A DNA stretch of 64,000 bases from an uncultured Eubacteriales bacterium (GCA_944349855.1 CALVNS010000002.1:44230-108229); one strand, 5' to 3'. Counted from the first letter of the stretch, positions 49,663 to 58,976 are shown. The notes: generated by a model from the sequence alone, not told the origin. Translations and numbers: made by a program.

Positions 49663-51132
49663 TTACCAGAAGGCGCGCCGCACGGGCAGCGGATCCGCCG
49701 TCTGCGCCATGCGGTCGGCCAACAGTGCCAGCAGCCGCGCCTGCTCCGCGACGTATGCCGGCTGCCCGTACAGGTTGCGGTGCTCGTGCGGATCGGTGGA
49801 CAGATCATACAGCTCCCCGCCCAGCGAAGGCGCGCCCTCCTGTGCGTGCGCCTTGACCAGCTTCCAACGCCCGTCAAAGACCATCGTGACATATGCCTTG
49901 GGATGGCGGTGGTTGATGTTTGCGTTGTAGAACTCCGCGTAGACGCTCTCGCGGAAGCGATCCTCCGCCGCCGGATCGGTGACCAGATTCAGGAACGAGC
50001 GCCCCTGGAACGACGCCGGCGCCTCAATGCCCGCCGCCTCGCACAGCGTGGGTGCGATGTCGATCATCTCCACAAGCGCGTCGCGCGTCACGCCGCGCAG
50101 CGTATGGCCCGCCCAGTGGATGACAAAGGGAACGTGCACGGCCGTCTCATAGCAATACGGTCCCTTGAGGTAGATGCCGTGATCGCCCAGGCTCTCGCCG
50201 TGATCCGAGGTGTAGATGATGATCGTATTCTCATACTGGCCGATGCGCTTGAGGTGTTCGACGATGCGTCCGACATGGAAGTCAATCTGATCCACCATTG
50301 CCCAATAGGCGGCGGTGATGTAGCGGTGGTCGCTGTCGGTCATCGCGTCATAGGGATAATTGCCCGGCGTATTGTATGCGCCCTCGTGGTCCCGCATCTG
50401 GAAGATGGGCTTTTGCTCGAGCTCGCCCGGCACATAGTCCGGGAGCGGGATGTCGTCCAGCATGGCGCGATAGCGGTCGAAGAATTCCGCCGGCGGGTCG
50501 AACGGATGATGCGGGTCATAGCAGTTGATCGAGAACAGCCAGGGCTGATCCTGCGGCTGTGCGTCGATGAAGCGCATGGCCTCGTTGAAGCACCAGGCCG
50601 TCTGGCTGTACGCCGCGGGCATGCCGCGGTCGACATAACGGCATTCCGCGAGCGGCTCGGTGTGATATTCGATTCCCTGCTCGGTCAGCCAGTTGGTATA
50701 GGCGTTCTGTCTCCAGTTGCCCTTGCCGGCAGCCGCCGGATGGTGCGACCAGGCGAAGAACGAATACCCGTCGTCGATCCGGCGCTCAACGTCCGGGCAG
50801 ACGGACGGATGGCAGGTGCTGATGTGCAGCTTGCCGGACAGGCCGCACACGTACCCGTTGTCTGCGAAGATGCGGGGCGTCAGATATTCGGTCTGGGGAA
50901 TGTCCTGCCCGTTTTGACGCACGCCGCACGTGCGCGGATAGCGGCCCGACAGAAAGCTCGCGCGGCTGGGCGCGCACACGGGCGACTGCACATAGGCGCG
51001 GCTAAGGCGCACGCCGTCCGCCGCCAGGGCGTCGATGTTCGGGGTGCGCACAAAGGGGTTGCCATAGCACCCGAGGGTGTCGCTGCGCTGTTGATCCGAG
51101 CAGATCCACAGGACGTTGGGTTTACAGCTCAT
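49663..51132 (-). CDS. Type I sulfatase (1), Cys-type
   Basis: 489 residues from MSCKPNVLWICSDQQRSDTLG, with AGGAGG as ribosome site. It hydrolyses sulfate esters of sugars. The formylglycine site is C53 in CAPSRASFLSGR (CxPSR). NVLWICSDQQRSD provides metal Asp residues, and IIIYTSDHGESLGDHG the second metal site. No signal peptide, so cytoplasmic action on imported sulfated sugars, or export by another route. It needs an anaerobic sulfatase-maturing enzyme, which is not in the window. Its upstream region shares an exact 16-mer with the importer operon. Confidence 0.92.
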   Translation of the reverse strand: MSCKPNVLWICSDQQRSDTLGCYGNPFVRTPNIDALAADGVRLSRAYVQSPVCAPSRASFLSGRYPRTCGVRQNGQDIPQTEYLTPRIFADNGYVCGLSGKLHISTCHPSVCPDVERRIDDGYSFFAWSHHPAAAGKGNWRQNAYTNWLTEQGIEYHTEPLAECRYVDRGMPAAYSQTAWCFNEAMRFIDAQPQDQPWLFSINCYDPHHPFDPPAEFFDRYRAMLDDIPLPDYVPGELEQKPIFQMRDHEGAYNTPGNYPYDAMTDSDHRYITAAYWAMVDQIDFHVGRIVEHLKRIGQYENTIIIYTSDHGESLGDHGIYLKGPYCYETAVHVPFVIHWAGHTLRGVTRDALVEMIDIAPTLCEAAGIEAPASFQGRSFLNLVTDPAAEDRFRESVYAEFYNANINHRHPKAYVTMVFDGRWKLVKAHAQEGAPSLGGELYDLSTDPHEHRNLYGQPAYVAEQARLLALLADRMAQTADPLPVRRAFW

Positions 51133-51185
51133 GAAGACGACCTCCTGTCCTTCGCGGCAATGCGCGAGGTTTTTGCACTGCCCCC

Positions 51186-51215
51186 ATTCTAATGCGCGCG
51201 GGCGCGTGGGGTCAA
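51186..51215 (-). promoter_or_regulatory. Promoter of sulfatase 1
   Basis: Read leftward: TTGACC, 18-base spacer, TAGAAT. Confidence 0.68.
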
Positions 51216-51246
51216 TCTTGCATAATTTCACCACGCGCCCGGGCGA

Positions 51247-51262
51247 TATGCGATTTTTCGGC
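51247..51262 (-). promoter_or_regulatory. Candidate AraC-type operator upstream of sulfatase 1
   Basis: GCCGAAAAATCGCATA read leftward, 31 bases upstream of the -35; identical to 55257-55272 before the solute-binding protein. Confidence 0.6.
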
Positions 51263-51267
51263 CACCC

Positions 51268-53466
51268 TCATTTGCGGTGCTGCGCGCGGTATTGTCCGGG
51301 CGACACGCCCTCGACCTGCTTGAACTTGCGCATGAAGCTGCTCACGTCAATATAGCCGACGCTCTGCACGATGGACTGGATGCTGTCATCCGTCTCGCGC
51401 AGGAGGCGCTTGACCTCGTTGAGCCGCAGCAGCGAGACATACTGGCCAAAGCTGCACCCCAGGTTCTCCTTGAGCAGGATGTTGATCTTGGACATGCTCA
51501 TGCCCACCTCGTCGGACAGCAGCTTGAGCGACAGGTCGTTGCGCTTGTAGTTGGCCGCGATGAACGAGATGACGCGCGAGCGGTTGTGAACGGAGTCCTG
51601 AATCCGGCGCTGTCCGCAGGCCGCGCAGATTTCCTCGATCAGCTGGCGCGCGCCCTGATGGAATTCCTCGATCGTCTGCATCTGCGCCGTCGCGCACAGC
51701 TTGGTCTTGTCGGGCGTGAGCCCCTGCTTTTGCGCGTAGCGGACGACCGTATTGAGGATGTCGCTGCGCATCAGCTGCGTGAGGGGCACGCGCTCATGGC
51801 TGGCGTTGATCCGCGCGATCATGTCCTGCAGGGACGCCAAGGCCACCTCCGTATTGCCATAGGTGATGCCCTCAGCCAGCAGCGTGGTGTCCAGACACAG
51901 CAGCGTATCGCGCAGCGGTTTTTCCTGATAGGCGACGATGGCGCCGTCCGGCTGCGGCAGCGCCTCCTTGAGCGTGACCGTGGCGCGATAGAAGGACGTG
52001 CCCATGCGCATGGGATCGCCCTCCAGCGAGCCCACGCCCAGCTGCACGCTGCCCTCCACGCGTTCGCGCAGAAAGCCCATCACCTCGCGCGCGACGTCCA
52101 TCGGCGCCTGCTCGCGGTCGGGCCGGTCGAAGTTGGCGACGATGCCGATGCCCTTTTCCCAGCGGCATTCCGCAAAGAGCACCTCGCCATCCGTCAGACG
52201 GAAGGATTCCAGCGCCTCCAGCACCCGATCGGCGTCCGCAGACTCGTCAGGCAGGAGCAGATACATCGACAGCCACATGGGCCGGTCCAGGCGCATCATC
52301 AGGCTCTCACGGTAGCCTTCAAATTCGTGAGACCCCTTGATCGTGCCGTTGATCAGTCCGAGCATGAACTGCCGGCGGATGATGCCCGTCTGCGCCTCCT
52401 GCAGGTCCTCCAGCTCCGAGACGTTCTCACGCGTGCGCTCATATACGTCCACGATCGTCTCCAGCTCGTCGGTGGACCGTCCCGTCGGCGCGCGGCCCGT
52501 CACACGCGTGTATGCCCTGCGCACGGGCGCATAAACGAGATAGCCCATGATCACAGACAGCGCCCCTGCAAAGCCCAGCGTCAGCCCGGCGACCGCGTTG
52601 AGGCGGGCGTTGACCGTGTACCACTGGCTGTAAAACGCCTCGCGCTCCACCGCGGCCACATAGGTCAACAGGCCCGTAGTGGAAGCCGCGCGGATGAAGA
52701 CGATGTCCCGCCCGTCGATCTTCTCCTCCTGCACGCCGCCGCCCGACGCCTCGTAGAGCACCTGAGCGCTGAGCGGTTGCGCGCCCGGCGCCGGGCTGCA
52801 CAGGACGATCTGCCCGCTCGTTCCCAGCGCGTACAGGCTGGTGACGGCGTCGAGCTGCTCTGCGGAAAAGTACCGCGTCAACAGCGTGTCGTCCAAAATG
52901 GCCATCAGCGTCGCCGGATAGTCCGACCATGCGCTGCCCAGCGGATACAACAGGATCAGCTTGCCCTGTGTGCCCGGCAGCAGCGATGCCGGTCGGTACA
53001 GCAGCGGCTGGCGCACCGTCAGCAGGTTGGAAAACAGCTCGGACATGTCCGCGTCGATTCCTTCGCTGTGCAGGCGCTCCTCGTAATCAAGATAGCTCGA
53101 CTTGCCCATGCTCGTATAGATAAACTGCGGATCTGCGCGCAAGAAGAGGGCGAGCGAAATGCCGTCGGCCGAGTTCCCCTCAAAGTTGCCCATCAGGGAT
53201 GACAGCCTCTGCTCGTCGATTTCCGCATAGGTCACGCCCTGCGCGTACAGGGGCAAAATGTCCGCCAGCTGCTGAAAATAGCTGTGCAAGTCCTCCAGCT
53301 GGTTATCCGCCTGGCGCTGGGAGGCGCTGAAGTTGGCCAGATATTTTTCCTCAATCTGATTGCGGCTGTAGTCGCCATAGAGCACATTGGCGCCGACGGC
53401 GACCGCAAAGATGCACAGCAGCGCAACCAGCAAAAAGGACAGGGCATAGCGGATACTCGTCTTCAA
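51268..53466 (-). CDS. Membrane AraC-family sensor-regulator
   Basis: 732 residues from a TTG start (MKTSIRYALSFLL). An ATG 17 codons upstream is rejected because the -10 overlaps it, while AAAGGGG lies nine bases before the TTG. A transmembrane helix at about 5-28 and another near 280-300 enclose an extracellular sensor domain. A cytoplasmic linker follows, and the last 100 residues are the AraC helix-turn-helix pair (LSLKLLSDEVGMSMSKINILL, SIQSIVQSVGYIDVSSFMRKFKQ). This Paenibacillus-type regulator usually controls adjacent LplABC importers and glycosidases; here sulfatases and the importer are the likely targets. Confidence 0.9.
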   Translation of the reverse strand: MKTSIRYALSFLLVALLCIFAVAVGANVLYGDYSRNQIEEKYLANFSASQRQADNQLEDLHSYFQQLADILPLYAQGVTYAEIDEQRLSSLMGNFEGNSADGISLALFLRADPQFIYTSMGKSSYLDYEERLHSEGIDADMSELFSNLLTVRQPLLYRPASLLPGTQGKLILLYPLGSAWSDYPATLMAILDDTLLTRYFSAEQLDAVTSLYALGTSGQIVLCSPAPGAQPLSAQVLYEASGGGVQEEKIDGRDIVFIRAASTTGLLTYVAAVEREAFYSQWYTVNARLNAVAGLTLGFAGALSVIMGYLVYAPVRRAYTRVTGRAPTGRSTDELETIVDVYERTRENVSELEDLQEAQTGIIRRQFMLGLINGTIKGSHEFEGYRESLMMRLDRPMWLSMYLLLPDESADADRVLEALESFRLTDGEVLFAECRWEKGIGIVANFDRPDREQAPMDVAREVMGFLRERVEGSVQLGVGSLEGDPMRMGTSFYRATVTLKEALPQPDGAIVAYQEKPLRDTLLCLDTTLLAEGITYGNTEVALASLQDMIARINASHERVPLTQLMRSDILNTVVRYAQKQGLTPDKTKLCATAQMQTIEEFHQGARQLIEEICAACGQRRIQDSVHNRSRVISFIAANYKRNDLSLKLLSDEVGMSMSKINILLKENLGCSFGQYVSLLRLNEVKRLLRETDDSIQSIVQSVGYIDVSSFMRKFKQVEGVSPGQYRAQHRK

Positions 53467-53507
53467 TGCAGAAATCCCCTTTGGTTTCACACGCGATCTT
53501 TGTGCGT

Positions 53508-53537
53508 ATTCTAGCATGTCTTCTTCATTTCTGTCAA
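53508..53537 (-). promoter_or_regulatory. Promoter of the AraC-type sensor
   Basis: Read leftward: TTGACA, 18-base spacer, TAGAAT. The -10 abuts the upstream ATG, which rules that ATG out as start. Confidence 0.75.
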
Positions 53538-53586
53538 CTTGCTCCCCCGTCGATTGTCCAAACCGACGAGCGTCTTGAAAGCATTG

Positions 53587-53600
53587 GCCATTTTTTAGCC
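53587..53600 (-). promoter_or_regulatory. Degenerate copy of the AraC-type box before sulfatase 2
   Basis: GGCTAAAAAATGGC matches GGCCGAAAAATCGC at 11 of 14 positions and ends four bases before the sulfatase 2 -35. Confidence 0.35.
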
Positions 53601-53603
53601 ATC

Positions 53604-53633
53604 TTGATGGGCAGGCCGTGCGCCCTTTATAGT
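53604..53633 (+). promoter_or_regulatory. Promoter of sulfatase 2
   Basis: TTGATG, 18-base spacer, TATAGT. Confidence 0.62.
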
Positions 53634-53686
53634 AGGGTTACGTGCGATACGCCCGCGCGAATGCGAAGCATCGGAGGCTCAATCAG

Positions 53687-55249
53687 ATGAAACCGAACTT
53701 TCTTTTCGTCATGGCCGATCAGCTGCGCGCCGACCTGCGCAAGAGCCGGGACTTTCCCCTCGACGTCATGCCCTTTCTGGATGCATGGGCGCAAGGCGGC
53801 GTCGACTTCGACCGCGCCTATACGGCCAATCCCACCTGCATGCCCGCCCGCGTCAGCATGATGACCGGCCGCTATCCCCAGTGCCATCGCGTGCGCACCA
53901 ACCACAATGCGGCGGACGTCCTGTACACGCAGGACCTGATCGACATCCTGCGCGAAAACGGATACAGGACGGCGCTTTGCGGCAAAAACCACACCCACCG
54001 CAGCGTGCATGACTTCGACTTCAGCGCGCCAAACGGCCACAACGGCCTGGAGGGCGACCGTCCGCAGACGCAGGAGGAGGCCGCGCTCACGGACTTCCTG
54101 CGCGCGCTCCAGTCCCGCGAGAGCCTGACGCCCTCGCCCGGCACGGTGCGGGCACAGTATCCCTACCGCAACGTCACGGACGCGCTGCGCTTCATCGACG
54201 GGCTCGAGGGCGACGCCCCCTTCTTCGCCTGGGTGTCCTTCGCCGAGCCCCACCCGCCCTATCAGGCGCCCGCGCCCTACTTCGACCTGTTCCCGCCCCA
54301 AAGCCTGCCCGCACTGCCGTCCGCGCAGATGGATCCCGCGCTGAAGGGTCCCCGCTACGTCTGGACGCGCGGCATTTGGGCGCGCGTCATGCAGGGAGAC
54401 GAGCAGGCGCGCATTGCGCGCGCGCGGTCAAACTATCTGGGCATGATCCGCCTGATCGACGACCAGTTCAGGCGGTTGATCGAGGGGCTTCGCGCGCGCG
54501 GGCTGGAGCAGCGCACGGTCGTCGTCTTCCTGGCCGACCACGGGGACTTTGCAGGCGAATACGGCCTGACGCGCAAGGGGCCGGACCTGTCCCAGGCGCT
54601 CACGCGCATCCCCATGGTCTGGCGCGGGCCCGGCATTGCGCCGCAGGGCCTGCAGGCAAGCGCGTGCGTCAACATCGTGGACGTGCTGCCCACCATCTGC
54701 GATATACTGGATGTGCCGCTGCCGCTTGGATGTCAGGGCCGCAGCCTGCTGCCGCTCCTGCAGGGGCGCCAAGCGCCGCCCCATGAATTTGACGTCGGCT
54801 ATTCGGAAAGCGGCTACGGCGGCCTGTACTGGACGGCGCAGGATGGCCTGACCCCGGAGCAGGAGGGCGCCACCCGGGACTATACGACCTTCGACACGCT
54901 CAACAGCTGGACGCAGAGCGGCCAGGTGCGCATGGTGCGCAAGGGCGACTATGCGCTGCAGCTGGACATGATGGGCGACGGATACCTGTACTGTCTGCGC
55001 ACCGACCCGGCAGAGCAGCGCAATCTGTTCGGCGATCCCGCCCATGCCGCCGTGCAGGCGGACCTGCTGCGCGAGCTGGCCGCGGCGATGATGCGCGCGT
55101 GCGACCCGCTGCCCCCGCCCCGCAGCCGCTACCGGCTCAAGCTCCATCCCCGGGGATATTGGCGTGCGCAGTTTGCCGCCTCGGATCCGGGCATTCCGGG
55201 CGGCGCCTCGTCGTCTCGCACAAAAAGTCCCCATTCACCTGCAAAATAG
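53687..55249 (+). CDS. Type I sulfatase (2), Cys-type
   Basis: 520 residues from MKPNFLFVMADQLRADLRKS, with CGGAGG as ribosome site. The formylglycine site is C51 in CMPARVSMMTGR (CxPxR). FVMADQLRAD and VVVFLADHGDFAGEYGL give the metal ligands; SFAEPHPPYQAP is the usual mid-region motif. No signal peptide. It differs strongly from sulfatase 1, so it probably removes sulfate from another position or sugar. It diverges from the AraC sensor, and the importer operon follows after about 190 bases. Confidence 0.91.
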   Translation: MKPNFLFVMADQLRADLRKSRDFPLDVMPFLDAWAQGGVDFDRAYTANPTCMPARVSMMTGRYPQCHRVRTNHNAADVLYTQDLIDILRENGYRTALCGKNHTHRSVHDFDFSAPNGHNGLEGDRPQTQEEAALTDFLRALQSRESLTPSPGTVRAQYPYRNVTDALRFIDGLEGDAPFFAWVSFAEPHPPYQAPAPYFDLFPPQSLPALPSAQMDPALKGPRYVWTRGIWARVMQGDEQARIARARSNYLGMIRLIDDQFRRLIEGLRARGLEQRTVVVFLADHGDFAGEYGLTRKGPDLSQALTRIPMVWRGPGIAPQGLQASACVNIVDVLPTICDILDVPLPLGCQGRSLLPLLQGRQAPPHEFDVGYSESGYGGLYWTAQDGLTPEQEGATRDYTTFDTLNSWTQSGQVRMVRKGDYALQLDMMGDGYLYCLRTDPAEQRNLFGDPAHAAVQADLLRELAAAMMRACDPLPPPRSRYRLKLHPRGYWRAQFAASDPGIPGGASSSRTKSPHSPAK

Positions 55250-55256
55250 CGAATAT

Positions 55257-55272
55257 GCCGAAAAATCGCATA
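55257..55272 (+). promoter_or_regulatory. Candidate AraC-type operator, importer copy
   Basis: GCCGAAAAATCGCATA, identical to the site before sulfatase 1. A related GCCGAAAATGCG lies 37 bases downstream (55294-55305), giving direct repeats, as AraC-type activators use. Confidence 0.62.
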
Positions 55273-55357
55273 CCCATGAGTTCATGCATTTCTGCCGAAA
55301 ATGCGAAAACGGCAAGGCCCTTTACGTTTTTCACCAGTGGCCATTTCGCTCGCAGGA

Positions 55358-55366
55358 TGTTATGAT
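55358..55366 (+). promoter_or_regulatory. Extended -10 of the importer operon
   Basis: TGTTATGAT (TGn plus TATGAT) with no good -35, consistent with an activator-dependent promoter. Confidence 0.5.
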
Positions 55367-55435
55367 CTTTGCATCCACCGGCGCGCCTGTACAGACGGCG
55401 GCCGAACCATTTCACACTGCGAAAGGAGCCCCACG

Positions 55436-56998
55436 ATGAAGAAAAAGATCTTCGCCCTCGCACTCGCCCTGTCTCTGCTTCTCGGCGTAACCGCCGCCTC
55501 AGCCGAGGCCGTCACCTATCCCATCGGCGACGGCAGCCAGACGCTGTCCTGGTGGATCCCCATGAACGGCAACCTGGTCACCGTCATGCAGAGCTACAAC
55601 GAGCACCCCATCTATCAGCAGCTGATGAAGGACACGGGCGTCAACATCAACTTTACGCATCCGGCCGCCGGGCAGGAATCGGAGGAGTTCGGCCTGATGC
55701 TGGTGTCCGGCGAGCTGCCCGACATCATCCAGACGTTCCCGGACTACTACACGGGCGGCGTGGCCGCCGGCTATGACGACGGCGTCATCCTCGACCTGAC
55801 GGATCTGGTCAAGGAGTATGCGCCGGACTACTACGCGCTGATCTCCGCCGACGAGGAGACCTACCGCCAGTTCACCACCGACGGCAAGATCCTGGCCTTC
55901 TACACGTATTGGGAGGAGTACAATCCCTCCGCCATGTGCATCACCCTGCGCCAGGACTGGCTGGATGAGTTCGGCCTCAAGGCGGAGGACATGACGACCT
56001 ACGACGCGATCGAGCAGTACTTCCAGGCGATCCTGGACAACAAGCCCGGCGTCGCGCCGCTGTACCTGAACGTGACCACCAACGAGTACTACCTGGGCTA
56101 CAACATCCGCCCCAGCTGGTACCAGATCGACGGGCAGGTCGTCTACTACGATCAGGGCGAGCAGCCGCAGTACCGCGCGTGGCTGGAGCGGATGCACTCC
56201 TGGTATGAAAAGGGCTACATCTCCGTGGATTTCGCCTCCTATTCGTCCTCCGAGGCGCGCTCCATGTTCAGCGCCGGCCTGATCGGCTGCTTCTGCGAGC
56301 CCATCGGCAACGTGTACTCCGACGCGGATTCCTCGGGCCTTGCCATCGCCAAGAGTCCCTACTGGTATGAGACCGAGGACATGACGGTCAACGTCTACTT
56401 CCCCGAAGGCCTGGAGCGCAACGGCGGCCAGGGCACGGTCATCACCAGCGCGTGTGAGGATCCCATCACGGCTGTCAAGCTGCTCAACTACGCCTACACC
56501 GACGCGGGCATGATGCTGACCAACTACGGCATCGAGGGCATGTGCTACACCGTCGCCGACGACGGATCCATCCAGTACACCGACCTGGTGCTCAACAATC
56601 CCGACTACGGCACGGCCGTCACGCATCAGCTGTACCGCATCCACTGGATCGCCAACCGCAAGCTGGCCGACACCACCTGCAACCCCAACGTCACCAAGCG
56701 CCAGGACGTCATCGACGGCCGCCTGCTGTACACGGTGCCCACCGATACGTTCAACGGCGATTACCTGCTGCCCGCCGGCGTCTCCTCCTGCCTGACGGTC
56801 GAGGAAAACAGCGAGCGCAGCGCCATCATGAGCAACGTGGATACATACATCTCCGAAATGCGCCTGAAGTTCATCACGGGCTCCGCATCGCTGGACGACG
56901 CCTCCTGGGCTGAGTACCTGGCCACGCTGGAGAACTACGGCCTCAGCCGCGCCATCGAAATCACGCAGACCGCTTACGCCCGCTACCTGGAGCAGTAA
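55436..56998 (+). CDS. Extracellular solute-binding protein of an LplA-type sugar importer
   Basis: 520 residues with AAAGGAG upstream. The signal peptide MKKKIFALALALSLLLGVTA ends in ASA-EA, a normal signal peptidase I site; no lipobox cysteine is present, unusual for a Gram-positive binding protein. GVNINFTHPAAGQESEEFGLMLVSGELPDI and YTYWEEYNPSAMCITLRQDWLDEFGL are typical of the large LplA-type (family 1) binding proteins. It should capture an oligosaccharide outside the cell and hand it to the two permeases that follow. Confidence 0.9.
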   Translation: MKKKIFALALALSLLLGVTAASAEAVTYPIGDGSQTLSWWIPMNGNLVTVMQSYNEHPIYQQLMKDTGVNINFTHPAAGQESEEFGLMLVSGELPDIIQTFPDYYTGGVAAGYDDGVILDLTDLVKEYAPDYYALISADEETYRQFTTDGKILAFYTYWEEYNPSAMCITLRQDWLDEFGLKAEDMTTYDAIEQYFQAILDNKPGVAPLYLNVTTNEYYLGYNIRPSWYQIDGQVVYYDQGEQPQYRAWLERMHSWYEKGYISVDFASYSSSEARSMFSAGLIGCFCEPIGNVYSDADSSGLAIAKSPYWYETEDMTVNVYFPEGLERNGGQGTVITSACEDPITAVKLLNYAYTDAGMMLTNYGIEGMCYTVADDGSIQYTDLVLNNPDYGTAVTHQLYRIHWIANRKLADTTCNPNVTKRQDVIDGRLLYTVPTDTFNGDYLLPAGVSSCLTVEENSERSAIMSNVDTYISEMRLKFITGSASLDDASWAEYLATLENYGLSRAIEITQTAYARYLEQ

Positions 56999-57011
56999 GC
57001 GCTCCCACCCT

Positions 57012-57039
57012 GCCGCCCGTCCTGCAAGGGGCGGGCGGC
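57012..57039 (+). terminator. Stem-loop between binding protein and permease genes
   Basis: GCCGCCCG/CGGGCGGC arms around a 12-base loop, then CCATTCATTTTT. It probably lowers permease expression relative to the binding protein. Confidence 0.55.
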
Positions 57040-57066
57040 CCATTCATTTTTGCCGGAGGTGCCGCT

Positions 57067-58011
57067 ATGACGCGTTGCGCACAGGTTCTGCCGCATCGGC
57101 AGAGCTTTCGGGGGCGGCTGGCCCGCGATCTGCGAAAAAATCGGATCGTCTACTTCATGTGGCTGCCCGTGTTGATCTACTATGTCATTTTTCACTACCT
57201 GCCCATGTTTGGCGTAGTCATCGCCTTTCAAAACTACAAGCCATTCAAGGGCATCCTGGGGTCGGACTTCGTCGGCCTCAAGTGGTTCACGGAATTTCTC
57301 ACCGGCCCCTATGCGCTGCGCGTCATCCGCAACACGTTGATCATCAGCGTCTATTCGATCGTGCTGGGCTTTCCCGCCCCCATCCTGCTGGCGCTGATGA
57401 TCAATGAGGTGCGCTGCCCCGCCTACAAGAAGACCATCCAGACCGTCAGCTACATGCCGCACTTCATCTCGCTGATCGTCGTGTGCGGCCTGCTGCATGA
57501 CTTTTCCTCCTCGCAGGGGCTGTTCAACGTGATTGGCGAAGCATTCGGTCTGCCGCGAATCAACTATCTCGCCTCGACCAGCACCTATCGCTCCATCTAC
57601 GTGCTCAGCGGCATCTGGAAGCAGATGGGCTGGGGTAGCATCATCTACCTGGCCACGCTCAGCGCGGTCGATCCCTCGCTGTACGAGGCCGCGGCCATCG
57701 ACGGCGCGGGCCGTCTGCGGCGGATCGTGCACGTGACGCTGCCGGCGCTCATTCCGGTCATCACGGTGCAGCTGATCATGCGCCTGGGCCAGGTCATGAG
57801 CGAGGGCAGCGAAAAGACGATCCTGCTGTACAACGAGAGCACCTGGGAGGTATCGGACATCGTGTCCTCCTTCGTCTACCGGCGCGGCCTGCTGGAGAAC
57901 AACCACAGCTATGGCGCGGCGGTGGGCCTGTTCAACTCCCTGGTCAACGTCGTCATCCTCACTGTGGCCAACTACACGTCGCGCCGGGTGGCCAATGAAA
58001 GCCTGTGGTGA
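57067..58011 (+). CDS. ABC sugar permease, LplB type
   Basis: 314 residues with six transmembrane helices. The coupling (EAA) motif is YEAAAIDGAGRLRRIVHVTLP. IVYFMWLPVLIYYVIFHYLPMFGVVIAFQNYKPFKG is typical of LplB/YteP. It pairs with the next gene to form the membrane channel. The usual partner ATPase (MsmX type) is shared and is encoded elsewhere. Start MTRCAQVLPHRQ; GGAGG lies seven bases upstream. Confidence 0.93.
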   Translation: MTRCAQVLPHRQSFRGRLARDLRKNRIVYFMWLPVLIYYVIFHYLPMFGVVIAFQNYKPFKGILGSDFVGLKWFTEFLTGPYALRVIRNTLIISVYSIVLGFPAPILLALMINEVRCPAYKKTIQTVSYMPHFISLIVVCGLLHDFSSSQGLFNVIGEAFGLPRINYLASTSTYRSIYVLSGIWKQMGWGSIIYLATLSAVDPSLYEAAAIDGAGRLRRIVHVTLPALIPVITVQLIMRLGQVMSEGSEKTILLYNESTWEVSDIVSSFVYRRGLLENNHSYGAAVGLFNSLVNVVILTVANYTSRRVANESLW

Positions 58012-58026
58012 AAGGAGGAGTTCGCC

Positions 58027-58911
58027 GTGATCGAAAAGCGCACCTGGAGCAGCCTGTTGTTCGACGGTCTGAACGCCCTTGTCCTGCTGGCGTTGACGCT
58101 GCTGTTTCTCTATCCCATGTGGTACGTGCTGATGGGCTCGTTCAGCGATCCGTTTTCGCTGTTCGTCAGCAACGAGCTTCTTCTTTTGCCCAAGGGGTTC
58201 AGCCTGAAGGGCTATGAGCAGGTATTTCAAAACCCCAACATCCTGACCGGTTACAAGAACACGCTGTTCTACGTCACCGTGGGCACCTGCGCCAATGTGC
58301 TGGCCACCTCGCTGGGCGCCTACGTGCTCTCCCGCAACGGACTGCTGCTGAAGAAATGTTTTACCATCATGGTCGTGTTCACCATGTACTTCAGCGGCGG
58401 CCTGATTCCCACGTTCCTCGTCGTCAAGAACATCGGGCTGTTCGATTCGCGCCTGGCGCTCATCCTGCCCACGCTGGTGGGCACCTGGAACATGATCGTC
58501 ATGCGCACGTCCTTCCGCGCGCTGCCGGCAAGCATGGAGGAGTCCGCGCGCATCGACGGCGCAAACGACCTGGTGATCCTCTTTCGCATCGTCCTGCCCT
58601 GCGCGAAGGCGACCGTCGCCGTCATCGTGCTCTACTATGCCGTGGGCTATTGGAACTCCTGGTTCAACGCCATGATCTACCTGCAGGACAAGAGCAAGTA
58701 TCCCCTGCAGCTCTTCCTGCGCGAGATCCTGCTGGCCAACACCGCCAACGGCGCCACCTCTTCGGGCTTTGAGGAGTCCGACATGCTCTATCTGGAGGAT
58801 GTCGTGCGCTATGCCACCGTCATCGTCAGCACCGTGCCGATCCTGTGCGTCTATCCGTTCTGTCAGAAGTACTTTATGAAGGGCGTCATGATGGGATCGG
58901 TCAAGGAATGA
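58027..58911 (+). CDS. ABC sugar permease, LplC/YtcP type
   Basis: 294 residues from a GTG start behind AAAGGAGGAG. Six helices; LLFLYPMWYVLMGSFSDP and the EAA-like MEESARIDGANDLVILFRIVLP identify the carbohydrate permease of the LplC group. The C-terminal YPFCQKYFMKGVMMGSVKE is the usual ending. Third gene of the importer operon, before a perfect bidirectional terminator. Confidence 0.93.
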   Translation: MIEKRTWSSLLFDGLNALVLLALTLLFLYPMWYVLMGSFSDPFSLFVSNELLLLPKGFSLKGYEQVFQNPNILTGYKNTLFYVTVGTCANVLATSLGAYVLSRNGLLLKKCFTIMVVFTMYFSGGLIPTFLVVKNIGLFDSRLALILPTLVGTWNMIVMRTSFRALPASMEESARIDGANDLVILFRIVLPCAKATVAVIVLYYAVGYWNSWFNAMIYLQDKSKYPLQLFLREILLANTANGATSSGFEESDMLYLEDVVRYATVIVSTVPILCVYPFCQKYFMKGVMMGSVKE

Positions 58912-58940
58912 TCCTCCAATACTCCTCCCCCTGCAAGCGC

Positions 58941-58976
58941 AAAAGGCGCATCATTCGCAGAATGATGCGCCTTTGT
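58941..58976. terminator. Bidirectional terminator between importer and TetR genes
   Basis: Perfect 14-base arms (58942-58955, 58961-58974), 5-base loop, A residues on the left and T residues on the right, separating convergent genes. Confidence 0.88.
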
